A stretch of 64,000 bases of DNA from Artemia franciscana (lineage: Eukaryota > Arthropoda > Branchiopoda > Anostraca > Artemiidae), in the NCBI RefSeq assembly GCF_032884065.1, contig NC_088867.1, positions 31,192,731-31,256,730 on the forward strand. Reading direction: 5' to 3'. The position numbers and the translations under genes were made by a program. The notes below the pieces were generated by a model. The model was given only the letters and a program-made list of their open reading frames with translations. It was not told the origin of the DNA and did no database searches. Shown piece after piece: positions 46,420-58,640 of this stretch. Position 1 is the first letter of the stretch; every line of letters begins with the position of its first letter.

Positions 46420-47655
46420 GTTATTTACTACTACTTTACTACTTATTCACTTACTACTACTATGACCACTTATTTTTTTTTTACACCAACTACTTCTCTT
46501 GTAATTACTACTAAGGCTTAGGATATTAAAGTAAAAATTTGAAATATGTTGAGGGGGAAGTTGAACTAAAATCGAAATATCAATATCTTAGGAATGGTTT
46601 AGAGTGTTTAGTTTGGGGAACTAGGACATGATGAGAGGAATGTTCAAACGACCAAAAGGCAATTTTTGCTTTCTGCTGCTACTACTGTTCCTAATGCTAC
46701 AAAGCCTAAGGGTATGAAGGTGACATTTTCGTGGAGTTTGTGTGTGTGTGTGGGGGGGGGGGGGTTGAACTAACCAAAATGCAATATTAGCATATTACTA
46801 CTATTGTTTCTACTACTACTAAAGCTAAGGAGATTACATATATTAGGGAGCTAAATCAAAACACATTATGTGCATATAATTTGTCAAAAGGACGTATCAG
46901 CTATATCCGAGAAAGTTTTTAGGATATTAAGTTGAAACTTTCAGCTTATGCACAGATTGATGTTGAAAAAAACGAAAGGTGGCATGTGCACACTCCTGCC
47001 AAGGCTTCTATTACTACAATTACTACAACTAAAGCTACTGCTGAAGGTAAAGGTATTAAGGTGAAGCTTTGAATATATGTCTTGCCTCATTGTAAGATCG
47101 TATATTGTCAAAAGGGTGTACAAGTAATAATCTCAGGAACAGCTTAGAGCATTGAGTTGAAACTTCCAGGATATTTTGAGACGGATTTTTAAATGACCAA
47201 ACGGCACTATATGCATACTTCTTCTACTACTACTGCTACAAGTGAGGCTAATGGTATTAATTTGAAACTTCAGGGACTGGTTACAGGAGAGTTTCAACTA
47301 AGACAAAGCATACTATGTACATACAGGCTGTCTATAGAGCCTATGAGCAATATTTTAAGAGCAGCTTAGAGTATTGAGTTGAAACTTTCAAGGTGTTTGG
47401 AGAGGGATGTAGAACTGACCTAAACTTACTCTTTGGGTATTGCTGTTACTACTGAGGCTAAGGGTATGATGCTGACACTTTCAGGGAATATAAAGAGGGA
47501 TTCTGAACTACCCAAAAGACAGTATAGGCAAACTACTACTACCACTACAACAGCTACCACTACTACCACTACAACAGCTACTACTACTACTACCACTACT
47601 ATTACAAGTATTACTACTACTACTGCTACTACGATTATTATTTGTATTATCATTA
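46420..47655 (-). repeat. S240 array, inverted, with ACT/ACC runs
   Basis: Same family and orientation as 28976-30480, with GGAACAGCTTAGAG, TTGAAACTTTCAGG and TTGTCAAAAGG phrases. The longest trinucleotide run is 47525-47640. A G-tract follows a TGTG run near 46740-46765. Confidence 0.8.
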
Positions 47656-48122
47656 TGTATACCGTCAGGAAATATACCATCATTATTAGGACTTACGACG
47701 GATTTTATAATTTGCCATGTTTTTCTAGGGTTACCTTCACAAGATTTAAATTTATTATGATAGTAATCAGCTTTGGCTTTACGAAGTAGTGTATTTAACT
47801 GGTTACTATAAATCTTATATTCTGTTTGATCACTTACACTATTACTAGTCGCACACATTTTGAATAAATACCTTCTTCTAATAATAGCCTTTAAAATAGC
47901 TCGGGTGATCCATGGTTTCTTTGGAGTTTCTCTACGACGAGTTACACTTGTAGTATACTTTTGTTGTACAAGTACTACAATCAACCAACAAACTATTTAT
48001 AATTGAATACCAATTTTGAAACTTAGCATTAATATCTAGTTCATCACTATTTAAAAATTCAAAACTACATTTCTCTAACATTACTTTATAAAGACTGAGC
48101 ACATTATTATCAATGATCACTT
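47640..48122 (-). pseudogene. LINE ORF2 fragment (region between endonuclease and reverse transcriptase)
   Basis: The minus-strand frame reads KKPWITRAILKAIIRRRYLF, NQLNTLLRKAKADYYHNKF and PRKTWQIIKSVV. This is the conserved linker of CR1/Jockey-type LINE polymerases upstream of the reverse transcriptase. A second frame (47932-48122, FLNSDELDINAKFQNWYSII) continues it upstream across a frameshift. It is cut off by the S240 trinucleotide run on one side and the head of an S285 element on the other. Confidence 0.8.
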
Positions 48123-50200
48123 TTTTATGGCACTTGATATTAACCAAGTGACATATAGCAATCGCAAATTCTGTCGGTCTGTCTGTCGGTCCCGGTTTTG
48201 CTACTTAGGCACTTCCAGGTAAGCTAGGACGATGAAATTTGGCAGGCGTATCAGGGACCGGACCTGATTAAATTAGAAATATTCATTTTCCCGATTTGAC
48301 CATCTGGGGGTGGGAGTGGGGGCCCGGTTAATTCGAAAAAAATATAAAAAATGAAGTATTTTTAACTTACGAACGGTTGATCAGATCTTAATAAATTTAA
48401 TGTTTGGAAGGATATCGTGTCTCAGAGCTCTTATTTTAAATTCCGACCGGATCTGGTGACATTGGGGAGGGGGAGTTTTGAGGGGGAAACCTAAAATCTT
48501 GGAAAACACTTAGAGTGGAGGGATCAGGATGAAGCTTGGTGGGAAAAATAAGCACAAATCCTAGGGACATGATTGACATAACTGGAACGGATCCGCTCTC
48601 TTTGGGGTAGTTGGAGGGGGGGGGGGAGTAAATTCTGAAAAATAAAAAAGAGGTATTTTTAACTTACGAACGGGTGATCGGATCTCAATGAAATTTAATA
48701 TTTAGAAGGATATCGTGTCTCAAAGCTCTTATTTTAAATCCCGACCGGATCTGGTGACATTGGGGGGGGGACCTAAAATCATAGAAAACGCTTAGAGTGG
48801 AGGGATCGGGATGAAACTTGGTGTGAAAAATAAGAAGAAGTCTTAGATGCATGATTGGCATAATTGGAACGGATCCGCTCTATTGGGGGGGGGGGGGGTT
48901 AACTCTAAAAAATTAGAAAAAATGACGTATTTTTTACTTACGAAGGAGTGATCGGATCTTCATGAAACTTCAAATTTAGAAGGACCTCGTAACTCAGATA
49001 TTTTATTTTAAATCTCAACCGGATCCAGCGTCATTGGGGGGGGGGGCAGTTGGGGGGACCGGAAATCTTAGAAAACGCTTAAAGCGGAGAGATCAGGATG
49101 AAACTGGGTGGGAAGAATAAAAACAAGTCTAAGATACGTGACTGACATAACAGAACCGGATCCGCTCTCTTTGGTGGAGTTGGGGGGGGGGGGGTAATTC
49201 AGAAAAATGAGGTATTTGTAACTTACGAACGAGTGACCAGATCTTAATGAAATTTGATATTTAGAAGGATCTTGTGCTTTAAAGCTCTTATTTTAAATTC
49301 CGACAAGATCCTGTGACATTGGGGGAGTTGGAGGAGGAAACCGGAATTCTTGGAAAACGTGAAAATTGGGGTATTTTTATCTTACGAATAGGTGATCGGA
49401 TCTTAATGAAACTTGATATATAGAAGGATCTTATGTCTCAGATGCTCCATTTTCGACTCGAATTGGATCCGGGGACATAGGGGGTTGGAGGAGGGAAACA
49501 GAAATCTTGGAAAGCGCTGAGAGTGGAGAGATTGGGATGAAACTTGATGGGAAGAATAATCACAAGTTCTAGATACATGATTGACATAATTGGAACGGAT
49601 CCGTTCTCTTTGGAGGAACTGGGGGGGGGGGTGTTAATTTGGAAAAATTAGAAAAATTGAGGTATTTTTAACTTAAGAACGGGTGACCGGATCTTAATGA
49701 AATTTGATATTTAGAAGGAATCCATGTCTCGGAGCTCTTATTTCAGATCCCGACCGGATCTTTTGACATTGGGGGGAGTTGGAGGGGGAAATCGGAAATC
49801 CCGGAAAACGCTTAGAGTTGAGGAATCGGGATGAAGCTTGGTGGATAGAATAAGCAAATGTCGTAGATATGTGATTGCCATAACCGTACTGGATTCGCTC
49901 TCTTTGGGGGATTTGAGGGGAGTGGTTCAGTGCTTTGGCGAGTTTGGTGTTTCTGGACGTGCTAAGACGATGAAGATTGACAGGTGTGTCAGGGAGCTGC
50001 ACAAATTGACTTGATAAAGTTGTTTTCCCAGATTCGACCATCAGGGGGGGGCTAAAGGGAGAGGAAAAATTAGAAAAAATGAAGTATTTGTAACTTACGA
50101 GTGGGTGATCGGATCTTATTGAATTTTGATATTTATAATTATTGATATTTAGGATATTCTGCCTCGTCACAAGTGCCATATGAGCTCTTTGATCTTGTTT
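48123..50200 (+). mobile_element. S285 element, second copy
   Basis: Head TATGGCACTTGATATTAACC (48127) with the GTCTGTCTGTCGGTCCCGG block. About seven units, with GATC.GATCTTAATGAAATTT anchors near 48380, 48670, 48950, 49230, 49395, 49685 and 50105. Tail CACAAGTGCCATATGAGCTC at about 50166-50190. It abuts the next head directly. A long minus-strand frame across 49694-50377 runs over both elements and shows no protein-like features. Confidence 0.85.
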
Positions 50201-50201
50201 T

Positions 50202-50655
50202 TTATGGCACTTGGTATTTACCAAGTGACATATAGTGATCGCAATTTCTATCAGTCTGTTGGTCCCGGTTTTGCTAGTTTGGGCACTTCCAGATAAGCTA
50301 GGTCGATGAAAGCTGGCAGGTATATCAGGGACCAGACCGGATTGAATCAGAAATAGTCGCTTCACCGATATGACCATCTAGGGGGAAGTGGAAGGATGAT
50401 TAATTCGGAAAAATTAGAAAAAAATAGGTATTTTTAACTTACGAACGGGTGATCAAATCTTAGCGAAATTTGATATTTAGAAGGACCTTGTGTATCAAAG
50501 CTCTTATTTTAAATCCCGACCAGATCCAGTGACATTGGGGAGAGCTAGAGGGGGAAACCGGAAATCTTGGAAAACACTTTGAATGGAGAGATTGGGATCA
50601 AACTTGATGGGAAGAATAAGCACAAGTCCTAGATACGTTATTGACATAACCGGAT
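50202..50655 (+). mobile_element. S285 element, truncated
   Basis: Starts with a full head (TATGGCACTTGGTATTTACC) and about one unit, then passes directly into polymerase coding sequence near 50656, with no tail. Confidence 0.8.
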
Positions 50656-51850
50656 CCGCTGCCTTTGCTCTTGGATCTTGTTGAAATTGATGGGGAGTTA
50701 CTAGTGGAGCTTCAGGATTCGGTAAAGGGTGCTTTTCCAATAATCAATAGACCTGTGTCTTGGGACTCTTTGATTCCTCGCAACAGACCTTTTTTTGAGG
50801 AGGAGGGAGTGCATTGGACATCTTCAAAGCAAAAAATTATTGCCGAGCTCCTGCCAAAGAAAATATCGCATGTGGCGTTAAAATGGATGTGCGACAGCGG
50901 TTTCAATGTCAAAAAGATTCATAGAGCCCTCCAATTTAGTCAGAAATCTTATATGAAAACGTTTGTTGGCACTTTTTTCATGCAGCGTTCCGAAGCGAAA
51001 ACAAAGGTCGAAAAAAAATCTATAATTTCATTTTAAACTCCGCATTTGGTAAAATTTGCGAAAGTGTTCATAATAGGAGTCGTTGTGACCGATCCCGAAC
51101 AATGTGTTTGAATTACTGCCGATCCCAACTATACTTCCTTTACATTCATTTGCCCGGATATGGTGTTATTGAATAGAAAAAAAAGAAACATTGTACTTAA
51201 TAAAAATGTTGAAATTTGTAAAAAGCTCATGTAAGAATTCTACTGCAATGTGGTTAGGATACAGTGGCAGGGGGAGGAACATGTAGGGGTCTGCTATGGG
51301 AGCACAGGTTCTCTACTTTTAAAAGTAAAAACAGAAGATTTAATTAATGATTTGGCACAAGGTGAAATCTTCAGTTCTCGGATGGACTACACCAACTGGG
51401 ACGAGGAAGTCTATCCAGAACTGGTCTAACACTGGGTTTCAAATCAACTTTTATTTTTAAAATCAGAAACGGGAAGCGACATGATTTCTCGGGGTATGTT
51501 TGTGAGTCCAAAGGTGTACTCTATACTGACACACAACGAGGAAATAAAAAAAAAAGTTGCAAGAGAGTACCCACGCGCTCCCTTGCATGTGTATTTTCCA
51601 CATGGGAAAGAATTTTCACATGGGCGTTTATAGGAATTGTATTGTTGAAAAAACAATTCCACGAGTGAAACTGTTGGCAATTCGCTCGTTAAATTATAAT
51701 AGTTATACTCTAAATATTGAAAAAAACTACTTTGAGTACTATATCTGACAAGGTCTATGTTTGTAGAGCTGATGTAGTTACCTTCACCCTTGGGCACTAC
51801 TTAACTTCCGACCGAGACGAATGTGTCCGTATCGTCTCCGACCGAGACGA
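50656..51850 (+). pseudogene. Polinton-type DNA polymerase B, C-terminal part
   Basis: The frame from about 50665 reads LLPKKISHVALKWMCDSG, then VKKIHRALQFSQKSYMKTF, a hallmark of protein-primed B-family polymerases of Polinton/Maverick elements. After a break the sequence resumes with AFGKICESVHNR, then MDYTNWDEEVYPELV, GMFVSPKVYSILTHNEEIKK and IRSLNYNSYTL, and ends near DKVYVCRADVVTFTLGHY, as the family's C-terminus does. At least three stops or frameshifts occur (about 51033, 51090-51200, 51428, 51630). The exonuclease and most of the palm are absent. No integrase, packaging ATPase or capsid gene was seen. Polintons are large self-synthesising DNA transposons related to viruses; this is a decayed fragment. 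Confidence 0.8.
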
Positions 51851-51934
51851 ATGTGTCATTTTAGGGAGGGGAAAATAAACTAACCTGCGGTTAGAAATGA
51901 TATAAGTAGGTATTTTAGATTTTTTTTTTAGTTT

Positions 51935-54430
51935 TTATGGCACTTGGTATTAATCAAGTGACATATAGCAATCGCCAATTCTGTCGGTCTGTCTGTCTGT
52001 CGGTCTGTCTGTCGGTCCCGGTTTTGCTACTTTAGGCACTTCCAGGTAAGCTAGGACGATGAAATTTGGCAACCGTATCAGGGACCGAACCAGATTAAAT
52101 TAGAAATAGTCGTTTTCCCGATTTGACCATCTGGGGGGGGGGAGTGGGGGGCCGGTTAATTCGCAAAAAAATAGAAAAAATGAAGTATTTTTAACTTATG
52201 AGCGGGTGATTGGATCTTAATGAAATTTGATGTTTGGAATGGTATTGTGTCTCAGAGCTCTTATTTTAAATCCCGACCGGATCTGATGACATTGGGGGGA
52301 GTTGGAGGGGGGAACCTATAATCTTGGAAAACACTTAGAGTGGAGGGATCGGGATGAAACTTGATGGGAAAAATAAGCGCAGGTCCCAGATACATGATTG
52401 ACATAATCGGAACTGATTCGCTCTCTTTGGGGTAGTTGGGGGGGAGTAATTCTTAAAAATTAGAAAAAATGAGGTATTTTCAACTTACGAACGGGTGATC
52501 GGATCTCAATGAAATTTGATGTTTAGAAGGATATCGTGTCTTAGAGCTCTTATTTTAAACCCCGACCGGATCTGTTGACGGGGGCGGGGAGTTGGGAGGG
52601 GGAAACCTAAAACTTGGAAAACACTTAGAGTGGAGGGATCGGGATGAAACATGGTGGGGAAAATAAACACAAGTCCTAGATAGATGATTGACATAAACGG
52701 AACGGATCTGCTCTCTTGGGGTAGTTGGGGGGGGGGATATTTCTGAAAAATTAAAAAATGGGGTATTTTTAACTTACGAACGGGTGATCGGATCTCAATG
52801 AAATTTGATATTTAGAAGGATATTGTGGCTCAGAGCTCTTATTTTAAACCCGACCGGATCTGGTGACATTGGGGGGGGGAGTTGGGAGGGGGAAACCTAA
52901 AACTTGGAAAACACTTAGAGTGGAGGGATCGGAATGAAACTTGGTGGGGAAAAAACACTAGTCCTAGATACATGATTGACATAACCAGAACGGATCCCTT
53001 CTCTTTGGGGTAGTTGGGGGGGGGGGTTAATTCTGAAAAATTAGAAAAAATGAAGTATTTTTAACTTACCAACGGGTGATTGGATCTCCATGAAATTTGA
53101 TATTTAGAAGGATATCGTGTCTCAAAGCTCTTATTTTAAATCCTGACCGGATCTGGTGACATTGGGGGAAGTTTGGGGTGGGGAAACCTGAAATAATGGA
53201 AAACGCTTAGATTGGAGGGATTGGGATGAAACTTGGTTGGAAAAATAAGCAGAAGTCTTGCATACGTGATTTACATAATTGGAACGGATCCGCTCAATTG
53301 GGTGGGGGGGGGGTTATTCTGAAAAATAAGAAAAAATGACGTATTTTTAACTTACGAAGGAGTGATCGGATCTTCATGAAACTTCATATTTAGAAGAACC
53401 TCGTAACTCAGATATCTTATTTTGAATCTCAACCGGATCAAGCGTAATTGGGGGGGGGGGGGCTGTTGGGGGGACCGGAAACCTTAGAAAATACTTAAAG
53501 CGGTAAGATCAGGATGAAACTGGATGGGAAGGACAGAAACCTGTATAAGTTACGTGACTGACATAACTGGACCGGATCTGCTCTCTTTGGTGGAATCGGG
53601 GGGGGGGGGTAATTTTGAAAATTGAGGTATTTGTAACTTACGAAAGGGTGACCAGATCTTAATGAAATTTGATATTTAGAAGGATCTTGTGCTTTAAAGT
53701 TCTAATTTCATATTCCGACCAGATCCTGTGACATTCGGGGGAGTTGGAGGGGGAAACCGGAATTCTTGGAAAACATGAAAATTGGGGTATTTTTATCTTA
53801 CGAATAGATGATCGGATCGTAATGAAATTTGATTTTTAGAAGGAATTCATGTCTCAGAGCTCTTATTTCAAATCCCGACCGGACATTGGGGGGTGTTGGA
53901 GGGGGAAATCTTGGAAAAACACTTGGAGTGGAGGAATCGGGATGAAGCTTGGTGGATAGAATAAGCAAATGTCCTTGATACGTGATTGACAGAATCGTAC
54001 TGGATTCGCTATCTTTGGGGGAGTTGGGGGAAAAGTTCAGTGATTTGGCGAGTTCGGTGCTTCTGGACGTGCTAGGGCGATGAAAATTGGTAGGCGTATC
54101 AGGGAGCTGCACAATTTGGCTTGATAAAGTCGTTTTCCCAGATTCGACCATCTGGGGGGGGGGGGGAAAAGGGAGAGGAAAAATTAGAAAAAATTAGGTA
54201 TGTATAACTTACGAGTGGGTGATCGGATCTTAATGAATTTTGATATTTAGAAGGAATTTGTGACTCAGAGCTCTTATTTTAAATATTGACCGGAATTAAG
54301 CCTCTTATTTTCCTTTTTAAATCAATCTATTGATTCATAGAATTTTGTTAGAGCTCATACCATATGATCTCTTGGCTCTTAGCTCTTCTCGCCTCGTCAC
54401 AAGTGCCATATGAGCTCTTAGCTCTTGTTA
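51935..54430 (+). mobile_element. S285 element, longest copy
   Basis: Head TATGGCACTTGGTATTAATC (51937) with four GTCTGTCTG words. About eight units, with anchors near 52205, 52495, 52785, 53075, 53360, 53650, 53815 and 54220. Tail ATTAAGCCTCTTATTTTCC to CACAAGTGCCATATGAGCTC, ending near 54430. Two runs of G per unit vary in length (up to about 13). Confidence 0.87.
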
Positions 54431-55049
54431 TAATTTTACTGTCTCCTTCTGGAGAAACCAGGCACTAAATTGGAACTAAGGAATACTTGTGTTTTTTATT
54501 TTATAAAACTACATTAACTTAAATACTTCGGAAAACATAAGACATAAATTATCAAATTAATAAAATATAATGAGCGCTTACCATTATTGTTAAGGCGATG
54601 TACTACCTTAAAGACTTGCCCTGTCTCGTTCATTATAAACGTTTTTAGTTTGTGGGAGCAAACTATTTAGAATTATGCACTCGGCCTTGACATAGCTTGT
54701 AGAACTTAGATAATAGATTTAAATAAGCGAAACTAGAGAAAACTAAAAGCCGACACCGAATTTCCCAGATATCTTACAAAAACCATTTAATTTCTTTCAA
54801 TTCGGGCCTGATATAGAGATATTCAGTTTTGATGAAACCTACATAATCGGGAACTGTGAATATTCTTTTTTCTATTAATCGGAGCAAAATTTTTTAATTT
54901 AGGTTCAGGAAAAGTCAGTCCCTAAAAATATTTTAGCCTTCCCGCTCGAAAAATACAGAAAATCAGTTCAAAGGAATTATCATTTGGTTGATATGGTCGC
55001 TTTAAGAATTCATGTGCTGTCACCCGCCTTGATTGACAGATTAGCCGAG
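54431..55049. other. Unique-looking intronic DNA
   Basis: No transposon domain. Contains one weak minus-strand exon candidate (54582-54633), listed separately. Confidence 0.45.
54582..54633 (-). CDS. Weak candidate first exon
   Basis: On the minus strand an ATG at 54633 opens MNETGQVFKVVHRLNNN and reaches a good donor (AATG/GTAAGC) after 52 bp. No partner exon was found and the peptide is not recognised. It would be a gene nested in the MAD2L2 intron. It could well be chance. Confidence 0.18.
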
Positions 55050-55990
55050 AAAAGGTGATCACATTTCGGTGTCTGTATGAATTCTTGTAAAGTGGTTGAT
55101 AACTTCCCGCTTTTCCAGTTTTCTGCTTGAGAATTCAAATATTGGAATCTAAGCAAAATATTGGATAAGATTTGATTATTCAGTTAAGATTTTCAGTCAG
55201 TTGATCATCTCCCTTATCATTTCCTGAGAGTTCCAAATTAATATACTCAGCCATTCCGGAGCTTCAGCCTTTTGACAACCCGTATACACATAACTTGTTT
55301 TGATTTAGTTGAACACTCCTCTCAACACTCTCTGACAGCCTCACCTGAACACTTTTCGTCTTTTTGGAAAGTAAGGGTCAAACATGCAAACCTTTCTCAA
55401 TAACATTTACTATATGTAAACAATGAAGGAATTGCTTAACTTACAGCCCTTGCCCTGAGGACTGGGGGAGGAAATCCCTAAAAATATAATTACTGGACCT
55501 GTATAAATATTGTATTTGTTTTGCTTGGGGCACAGAGGGGGAAAATGCAAGGCAGGGTTTTTTGGACCTTGGGGGATGGTTGGTAACAAGTACTACCAGG
55601 AGCTTTGTTTTCTCTGATTTTTAATGATAATTTTCCTCTTTTACTATACAAAATTTTGAAACGTACTTAAGCCAGCACATACAGTGTATTTAAACATCAG
55701 GGAACACTATTGTGGGGGGTCGTGATGGCTTCAGTCACTTAGAAGACCAAATCATGCAGAAATTTCACCCACGTGAACAATAATACCCGTCTGTCGACCC
55801 AAATTTCTTTAATAAAATTATTATAAAGAGCTTATTCAACAAAACTACTGTTCGTCGAAAATTTTGACTGAATAATCAAATTTTGTCTAAAATTTTACTT
55901 GCAATCCAATATTTGAATTCTCAAGCAGAGAACTGAAAAAGCGAGAAGCTACCAATCAATTTATAAGAAATTGTACATACACTATAACTA
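55050..55990. repeat. Inverted repeat enclosing S240 and S260 fragments
   Basis: Arms of about 130 bp at 55065-55197 and 55855-55985 share, inverted, CTTGAGAATTCAAATATTGGA, TTTGATTATTCAGT and a cttcccgcttttccag-like stretch, at about 80 percent identity. Between them lie an S240 fragment (55197-55360) and an inverted S260/module C fragment (55360-55630). This could be an element with long inverted ends. Confidence 0.6.
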
Positions 55991-56996
55991 AAATAAATAA
56001 CTTCAATCTCCATTCTAAGAAATATGTGGAATTATTAAGAGGGAATATGGATGGGAATTATCGAGGACGGGCTGGATATGCCAGTTCCTGTATGTTATTA
56101 CTGTATATTCCGTATAGATCTACGTTTCTTAGCTGTTTTTGGCATTCAAATTTTCCTATTTAGGTTAAACCCATCTCGGAGTTTCTACAAAATTACCTGA
56201 ATTTCCTTTGATTTTATTCGCTTATTTACTTCTAGTTTTCGGCTAGTTATCCCCCGCCCCGTATATTTTTCAAACATATTTCAATTTCATAGAATAATTG
56301 TTCTAGAAAAATCCACAGGAAAACACACTTTCAAATTTGATCCCCAATGACAATTTATATTACTTGTTTTTGTTTTTCTAGTTTTCCACTGCTCCCACCT
56401 CATGTTCATTAAACATAATCAAACATTTCGTGTTGTCTCCAGTTTTTTATATTTATGTATTTATACAGATAATTGGCCGCCTCGCAACCCAAAGAGAACA
56501 CTTATCAACTCAACTTCCAATAATCTTTTTAGTTGTTTGTGCATTTACATTTCTGGCCAATGCCCCCCCCCCGGATGATTCCCTCCCTTGACGGTTACTC
56601 CTCGGAAGATTCTCCCCGCATATAAAATTTTCCTCATTTAATAGAATTACTAGTTCAATCAAAATTCCGCTTCTTGTACTTTTTTTTTCTCTGTCAAGGT
56701 GTAATGTATTCTTACAGACAAACCTGCTCATTTGAAAATGTCAACTTTTCAAATTTGACAAGAGTTGGAAATCAAATCCTTGGTTGATCTTGATATCTAA
56801 GTCTCCTGGAGAGGTCGCTTTTGTGTCCTTTTGTGACAACCCCTATTACTTTTTTCTTAATAATTTTGACCAATTTTCTTTTTAACAGAAGAGTTGCCCT
56901 TTACTATGTTTGCTCTGCCGTTGTAAGTGCAATTAGTGGTTTTACTTTATTTTTAAATGAAGTAAAATAGTTTTTTTTAAACGAATTTTTTTTTAG
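55991..56996. other. AT-rich 3' end of the MAD2L2 intron
   Basis: No repeat family recognised except a short C-rich stretch near 56560-56640. It ends in the T-rich acceptor tract. Confidence 0.5.
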
Positions 56997-57160
56997 CAAT
57001 GTTCCCATCCATCTGTTATGAAGTATATTTCAGACTCAGTCTCATCAATGAAAAACTCAATAGAAGATGACAAGGTTACCAAGGTTTCTTGTAAAATAAT
57101 AGATAAAGGTGAAAAAGTAATTCAGTCTGTTGTTTTAGACATAGGAAAGGTGCAGAAAAG
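56997..57160 (+). CDS. MAD2L2: REV7/MAD2L2, second coding exon of the pair
   Basis: A 164-bp exon between TTTTTTTTTAG and the consensus donor AAAAG/GTAAGT. Its phase-0 frame reads QCSHPSVMKYISDSVSSMKN, SIEDDKVTKVSCKIIDKGEK, VIQSVVLDIGKVQK, matching the REV7 HORMA core (pattern HP.L..YI.D.....KP.......V....V...DK...V..FVFEI). It ends with two bases of a split Arg/Ser codon, so at least one more exon must follow, beyond the window or unrecognised. The preceding exon is 17211-17345. The other half of the HORMA domain, including the safety-belt region that closes over REV3, is not found here. Confidence 0.85.
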
Positions 57161-58220
57161 GTAAGTTAAAACTGGTATTGTTGCTATTTAGTTGTTAAGT
57201 ATATTAAAGTACCCATCAAAGACAGTTGGAATTTATAAGTATGGAAACTTGACCCGATTCCCAGAGAAAATAGGAGGGCCATCACGTGTCTCTTAATTTG
57301 ACTGAGATGATGTTTGTAGAGTAGCGCTGTCTAAGCCAAGAGCGAAGTGGCTCCCATGTAATATTTTTCTTTCTCCTGGCCACTTTGCATGGAAGAGTTG
57401 GCTGTAGAAACTTTGGAGGGGACTTATTGATCAGAAATTGAAAGTTCTAGTGTCCATTTTGAGAGTCTAAGGTGATTAGAGGGCGAACAGCATCCTTGAT
57501 GTGCCATTTTTAGCAACCTGCTCTATTCCCTTGCGACAAGGGCTGTAAATTATGCGAGTTGCCCAATTTTTATACATAAGTTTGACAATGGGAAAGAGGG
57601 CACGTTTGATCCTGGGTGTCTGATTCGCTTACAACTTTCCGAAATAGTTCTATGGGCTAAGAAAAGCATACATTTTATTTGGAGTGGGGTTGTTAGAGGG
57701 CCCTGAAATGGGTGAAGAAAGTTTGTTCCTGATTAGTTTTATTTTGAGTGTGCTTTTAAGGATCGTTTGCTAAGCCAAGATTTTCAGAGGATTTTTCAAA
57801 TTATCAAAATGTCCTGTAAATGGCTTAACGGATGGAATTGAAACTTTAAAGGGGCATTGGAGATTAGGAGGATTGGGTGGATTTTATTTTGACTTGAATG
57901 GATTGGGGTAAATCGAATGACACAAAGTGTACAGGTCATTGCACTAGCATTTCAGCAGCATCCTGGGAATTGATTGGGGGAAGTTGAAAAGGAATTGGAA
58001 GTTTCAAGTTGAATGTTGAGGGAAGCGGCAATGGGATGAACAATCTTTGTCTTCAATTAAGGTTTTGCACTATAAGGTCTTACGGAACTTTCCATTTATA
58101 GGTGGTTAATTAGTAAAATAATTCAAAACACACTACGTGGCGCGACGCTGTCAAAATAGTGTCTCTATAATATCTTGGGAACGGCTTAGGGTATAAAAGT
58201 TGATATTTTTAAGGGATGTT
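57161..58220 (+). other. Intron after the second MAD2L2 exon
   Basis: Contains one S260/module C unit (about 57370-57680) and an S240 fragment (58125-58220, with ATCTTGGGAACGGCTTAGGG). No further MAD2L2 exon was found. Confidence 0.55.
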
Positions 58221-58221
58221 A

Positions 58222-58640
58222 AAGAGAGAAGATAGATAGATAGATAGATAGATATATAGATAGATATATAGTTTATTTTAGCCCACCATCGAAACAACAA
58301 CATGACGGAGTATAAAGAAAAAAATAAAAAGGAAAAAAAACGACGAAAAACAATGCTTCAAGATTAAACTTAAGGATTTAAAGTAAGGAGTAAAGTTAAG
58401 GAGAGAAGGCAATTGGACATTGGATTATGACTTGAGGGAAGGGTCGGCTAAAACAAAGGACACTAAATGGATCTAGTTTATCAAAATACCCTTCCTGCAA
58501 TATACCCGAAATGGCCAGGTACTTTTCGGGAGGGGGAGGTGAGGTGAAGCCCACATTTGAACCTAGGAGAGGAGGTAGAGAAAGATTGAAAGACACTTTG
58601 TGCAATTTACGGAAATATCATATCTGTAATGTATTTTTAA
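58222..58640 (-). mobile_element. Probable LINE 3' end with GATA/ATCT tail
   Basis: A TAGA repeat (58222-58270) followed by TTTATTTTAGCCCACC and A-rich sequence looks like the tail of a minus-strand LINE. A 69-codon minus frame (58396-58605) might be its last coding part, but it has no firm motif. Confidence 0.4.

Noticed and set aside
46178..46420. 80-codon plus-strand frame
   Set aside because: It lies entirely within an S260/module C unit and is not conserved in other units.
49694..50377. 227-codon minus-strand frame
   Set aside because: It spans the junction of two S285 elements, shows no domain, and the same sequence in sibling elements is not open.
56889..56922. 34-bp micro-exon with acceptor and donor just before the second MAD2L2 exon
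   Set aside because: It is in phase, but including it would insert 11 residues where the 17345/56997 junction already aligns with REV7 without a gap.
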